This document shows positions 31,199 through 33,971 of a stretch of 33,971 nt of DNA, one piece after another. The DNA comes from Nitrospira sp. Its GTDB lineage: Bacteria > Nitrospirota > Nitrospiria > Nitrospirales > Nitrospiraceae. Each line of letters starts with the position of its first letter. Position 1 is the first letter of the stretch. Position numbers and translations under genes: made by a program. The notes beneath the pieces are model-generated. The model was given only the letters and a program-made list of their open reading frames with translations, did not search any database and was not told where the DNA came from. The stretch is from positions 11,945-45,915 of the forward strand of contig SWDP01000006.1 of NCBI GenBank assembly GCA_005116885.1, in the 5' to 3' direction.

Positions 31199-32476
31199 AT
31201 GGATCGTACAGTCATCACCGGTGGGACGCCGCTTCGAGGAGAGGTTCAGATCGGCGGGGCGAAGAATGCTGCATTGCCGATCTTAGCGTCCACCATACTC
31301 GGCGGCGGGGAATGCGTGATTACGAATGTGCCTCGCGTGGTAGACGTCGTCACCATGGGCAAGCTGTTGGGCATCTTAGGCGCGAAGGTTCATTATGAGG
31401 GGAATCGCGCGGTTATTAATGCTGCCGTGATTACATCAACCCAGGCCCCCTACGATCTGGTTAAGACCATGCGGGCCTCCGTGCTCGTGTTAGGACCGTT
31501 ATTGGCACGATGGGGAGAAGCCACGGTGTCGATGCCAGGTGGTTGCGCCATTGGGTCACGGCCCGTCAATCTTCATCTTGCCGGGTTGGCGAAAATGGGT
31601 GCGGACGTGTCGATGGAACACGGGTATATTCGGGCCAAAGCGAAGCGGTTGATTGGTGCTCAGATCTATTGCGATACGCCGACGGTCACGGGAACGGAAA
31701 ATTTGATGATGGCCGCATCGCTCGCTCAGGGAACCACGGTCATTGAAAATGCCGCGAAGGAACCGGAGATTGTGGACCTCGCGAATTTTCTCATGAAACG
31801 AGGGGCGCGCATTGACGGTGCTGGGTCGGATGTGATCACGATCGAAGGGGTGCGTGAGTTGCACGGGAGTGATCATGACGTCATTCCCGATCGTATCGAA
31901 GCCGGCACCTATCTCGTGGCTGGAGCCATTACGAGAGGGACGGTGACGCTCAACCGGTGCCGGCCGAATCACATGGATGCCTTGCTGATGAAGCTGCGTG
32001 AAGCCGGTGTCGGGATGCAGGTGGACAAGGAGCAGATCCATCTGAACGCGGGATCGCCGCTCAAAGGTATCGATATTCGGACATTGCCCTATCCCGGATT
32101 CCCTACCGACATGCAGGCACAGATGGTAGCCTTGATGACATCCGCCGAAGGGACGAGTGTGATTACAGAGACGGTGTTCGAAAGCCGTTTCATGCATGTT
32201 GAGGAGTTGCGACGAATGGGGGCCGATATCAAGGTCGAAGGCAATCGGGCGGTGGTGACCGGACCGAGCAGGCTGGCTGGAGCTCCGGTGATGGCGTCCG
32301 ATCTTCGTGCGAGTGCGGGGTTGGTCTTGGCTGGTCTTGCGGCGGAAGGCACGACAGAGATTCTCCGGGTCTACCATCTGGATCGTGGCTATGAACGGAT
32401 GGAAGAGAAGCTGCGCGGGTTGGGTGCGACGATCACCCGTCATAAAGAAGGCACGGCTCCGGCCGAGATTCACTGA
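31199..32476 (+). CDS. murA: UDP-N-acetylglucosamine 1-carboxyvinyltransferase
   Basis: The 425-residue enzyme catalyses the first step of peptidoglycan synthesis, the transfer of enolpyruvate to UDP-GlcNAc. It has the start G-G[18 protein letters not shown] and the active-site cysteine C116 in [10 protein letters not shown]. This cysteine is the fosfomycin target; proteins with aspartate here are resistant, and this one is not of that type. The length is normal. It sits between prmC and hisG with short gaps and is probably in the same operon. Confidence 0.98.
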   Translation: MDRTVITGGTPLRGEVQIGGAKNAALPILASTILGGGECVITNVPRVVDVVTMGKLLGILGAKVHYEGNRAVINAAVITSTQAPYDLVKTMRASVLVLGPLLARWGEATVSMPGGCAIGSRPVNLHLAGLAKMGADVSMEHGYIRAKAKRLIGAQIYCDTPTVTGTENLMMAASLAQGTTVIENAAKEPEIVDLANFLMKRGARIDGAGSDVITIEGVRELHGSDHDVIPDRIEAGTYLVAGAITRGTVTLNRCRPNHMDALLMKLREAGVGMQVDKEQIHLNAGSPLKGIDIRTLPYPGFPTDMQAQMVALMTSAEGTSVITETVFESRFMHVEELRRMGADIKVEGNRAVVTGPSRLAGAPVMASDLRASAGLVLAGLAAEGTTEILRVYHLDRGYERMEEKLRGLGATITRHKEGTAPAEIH

Positions 32477-32480
32477 CATC

Positions 32481-33185
32481 ATGCTGACGATTGCTTTGTC
32501 GAAGGGGAAAATGCTGGATCTCACGCTGGACATCTTTCGCCGGGCAGGCTATGCCATGGGCAGCCTCTCTATCGAAAGCCGTCGGCTGGTATTTCCATGT
32601 CCGGAGATTGGCATGACGTTTCTGATCGTGCGACCCACCGATGTGCCGACCTATGTCGAATATGGTGCAGCGGATGTTGGGATTGTCGGGAAAGACGTCT
32701 TGATGGAGCAGGACAGCGATGTCTATGTGCCATTGGATTTGGGGTTCGGAGCGTGTAGAATCGTCGTCGCTGCGCTCAAAGGACAGGCCTCACGCGATCG
32801 GCTGTCCTCGAAAATTCGAGTCGCGACCAAGTATCCGAAGATCACCGAGCGATATTTCAATCACCGCGGCGTATCGGTCGAAATCGTCAAGTTGTACGGC
32901 TCGATTGAATTGGCGCCGTTGGTTGGTCTGGCTGATCGTATCGTCGATCTGGTCGAGACAGGTAACACGCTGAAGGCCCATGACCTTGTCGAAGTGGAGT
33001 GCATTGCACAGTCCACGGCTCGGCTGATTGTCAATCGAGCGAGCCTGAAGCTGAAGCATGCGGTGGTCACAGAGTTAATTGAAAATCTCCGGGCTGTCAG
33101 CGATACATCAACAGGGGCTCGAACAGCTGCTCCACGCAAAGCTTCTCGTGGGGCACGTCGAACGGTCAGACGCATACGCGCATGA
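32481..33185 (+). CDS. hisG: ATP phosphoribosyltransferase, short form
   Basis: The 234-residue protein catalyses the first step of histidine synthesis (ATP plus PRPP). It begins L-T-I-A-L-S-K-G-K and has G-A-A-D-V-G-I-V-G-K-D and the PRPP-binding block D-L-V-E-T-G-N-T-L. The C-terminal regulatory domain of the long form is absent, so it should need HisZ encoded elsewhere. A basic tail (R-K-A-S-R-G-A-R-R-T-V-R-R-I-R-A) of about 25 residues goes beyond the usual short-form end. The ATG at 32481 lies 4 bp after the murA stop. The stop overlaps hisD by 4 bp. Confidence 0.96.
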   Translation: MLTIALSKGKMLDLTLDIFRRAGYAMGSLSIESRRLVFPCPEIGMTFLIVRPTDVPTYVEYGAADVGIVGKDVLMEQDSDVYVPLDLGFGACRIVVAALKGQASRDRLSSKIRVATKYPKITERYFNHRGVSVEIVKLYGSIELAPLVGLADRIVDLVETGNTLKAHDLVEVECIAQSTARLIVNRASLKLKHAVVTELIENLRAVSDTSTGARTAAPRKASRGARRTVRRIRA

Positions 33186-33971
33186 AGATTGTAGCCTCCA
33201 CCGAGCGAGCCTTTCTCCCCGCCCTCAAGAAAGTGGCATCGCGTGCCCGTGTGCAGGGGGCTGCCGTCGAAAAGACGGTCAAGTCAATCTTGCAAGCCGT
33301 GGAACGGGGCGGCGATAGGGCTGTTCTCCGTTATACGAAACAGTTCGACCGCGTCTCCATGAAGGAGGCGGAGTTGCGCGTCACTCCCGAAGAAATCAAA
33401 GAGGCCTACTTCCACATTCGGAAAGACGAGGGTGATGCGCTTAGGTTTGCAGCCCAGCGGATCATGTCGTTCCACGAACGCCAGCGCCTCAAGACCTGGA
33501 TGTATCAGGACCATGAGGCGACGTTGGGGCAGGTCATCACGCCTGTCGATGCAGTCGGGGTGTACGTGCCGGGGGGCAAGGCGGTCTATCCTTCGTCGGT
33601 CTTGATGTGCGCAATCCCAGCCAAAGTCGCGGGCGTCTCTCGCGTGGTGATGTGTACGCCCCCGCAAAAAGGGCCCATCAATCCCTATTTGCTGGTTGCA
33701 GCGGACATTGCCGGCGTGACGGAGATTTATCGTGTTGGGGGTGTGCAAGCGATTGGAGCGATGGCCTACGGAACCAAGACAATCCAACGCGTCGACAAAA
33801 TCGTGGGTCCCGGCAATATTTATGTGGCGACGGCCAAGCGGCTTCTCTACGGCACGGTTGGGATCGACATGGTGGCAGGCCCGAGCGAGCTGCTCGTCGT
33901 CGCAGATGGCGACGCTAAGCCGGCGCATGTCGCAGCCGATTTGCTCTGTGAAGCGGAGCATGACGAGGATG
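33182..33971 (+). CDS. hisD: histidinol dehydrogenase, 5' part (cut by window end)
   Basis: The frame opens at the ATG overlapping the hisG stop (ATGA) and stays open to the end of the window, giving 263 residues of a protein that is usually about 430. HisD oxidises histidinol to histidine in two steps. Family blocks seen are V-G-V-Y-V-P-G-G-K-A-V-Y-P-S-S-V-L-M, R-V-G-G-V-Q-A-I-G-A-M-A-Y-G-T, V-G-P-G-N-I-Y-V-A-T-A-K and G-I-D-M-V-A-G-P-S-E. The last readable residues, L-C-E-A-E-H-D, approach the zinc-binding region. The translational overlap suggests coupled synthesis with HisG. Confidence 0.97.
   Translation, partial: MKIVASTERAFLPALKKVASRARVQGAAVEKTVKSILQAVERGGDRAVLRYTKQFDRVSMKEAELRVTPEEIKEAYFHIRKDEGDALRFAAQRIMSFHERQRLKTWMYQDHEATLGQVITPVDAVGVYVPGGKAVYPSSVLMCAIPAKVAGVSRVVMCTPPQKGPINPYLLVAADIAGVTEIYRVGGVQAIGAMAYGTKTIQRVDKIVGPGNIYVATAKRLLYGTVGIDMVAGPSELLVVADGDAKPAHVAADLLCEAEHDED

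Noticed and set aside
31556-32533. Open frame of 325 codons on the minus strand
   Set aside because: It is antisense to murA and the hisG start, both of which have complete family signatures.

Overview
The window looks like chromosomal DNA from a Nitrospira-type bacterium (phylum Nitrospirota). The main reasons are a complete bacterial proteasome locus with a UBact-type (Pup-like) modifier in place of the actinobacterial Pup, and a five-gene 2-oxoacid:ferredoxin oxidoreductase operon in the order D-A-B-G-E, as used in the reductive TCA cycle of nitrite-oxidising Nitrospira and of Hydrogenobacter. Assignment is by gene content and recalled family sequences; no database search was run.

Layout. 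1-6.6 kb: a GNAT acetyltransferase, a small hypothetical protein behind a degenerate repeat element, and on the minus strand a secreted retropepsin-like protein, a membrane-anchored CHASE2/sigma-54 activator and its exported TPR/Sel1 neighbour. 7-10.7 kb: a HIT protein with an exported partner, then on the plus strand a divergent HD-GYP-like protein, YjbQ and an HtrA-like protease. 10.7-17.5 kb: the proteasome locus mpa/arc-dop-ubact-prcB-prcA-pafA, mostly with overlapping or touching genes. The modifier is attached to targets by PafA, removed by Dop, recognised and unfolded by the ATPase, and targets are degraded in the PrcA/PrcB chamber.

17.6-20.6 kb is the most unusual part. On the minus strand lies a tRNA-Asn(GUU) gene cut inside its anticodon by a 556-bp group I intron that carries an HNH endonuclease reading frame. 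All four conserved group I core elements (P, Q, R, S) can be read directly. Next to it are a small ORF interrupted by an amber codon, several terminators, and an inverted-repeat element with a degenerate relative near position 700.

20.6-24.8 kb: the ferredoxin oxidoreductase operon, with a near-consensus sigma-70 promoter upstream and a U-tract terminator downstream. 24.9-27 kb: an exported TPR protein, a YciI-like protein and a DUF2203 protein. 27.1-34 kb: a housekeeping run on the plus strand, rho (with a strong promoter and a leader of about 340 nt), rpmE, prfA, prmC, murA, hisG and the 5' part of hisD, which runs off the window. Bases 1-80 hold nothing I can name.
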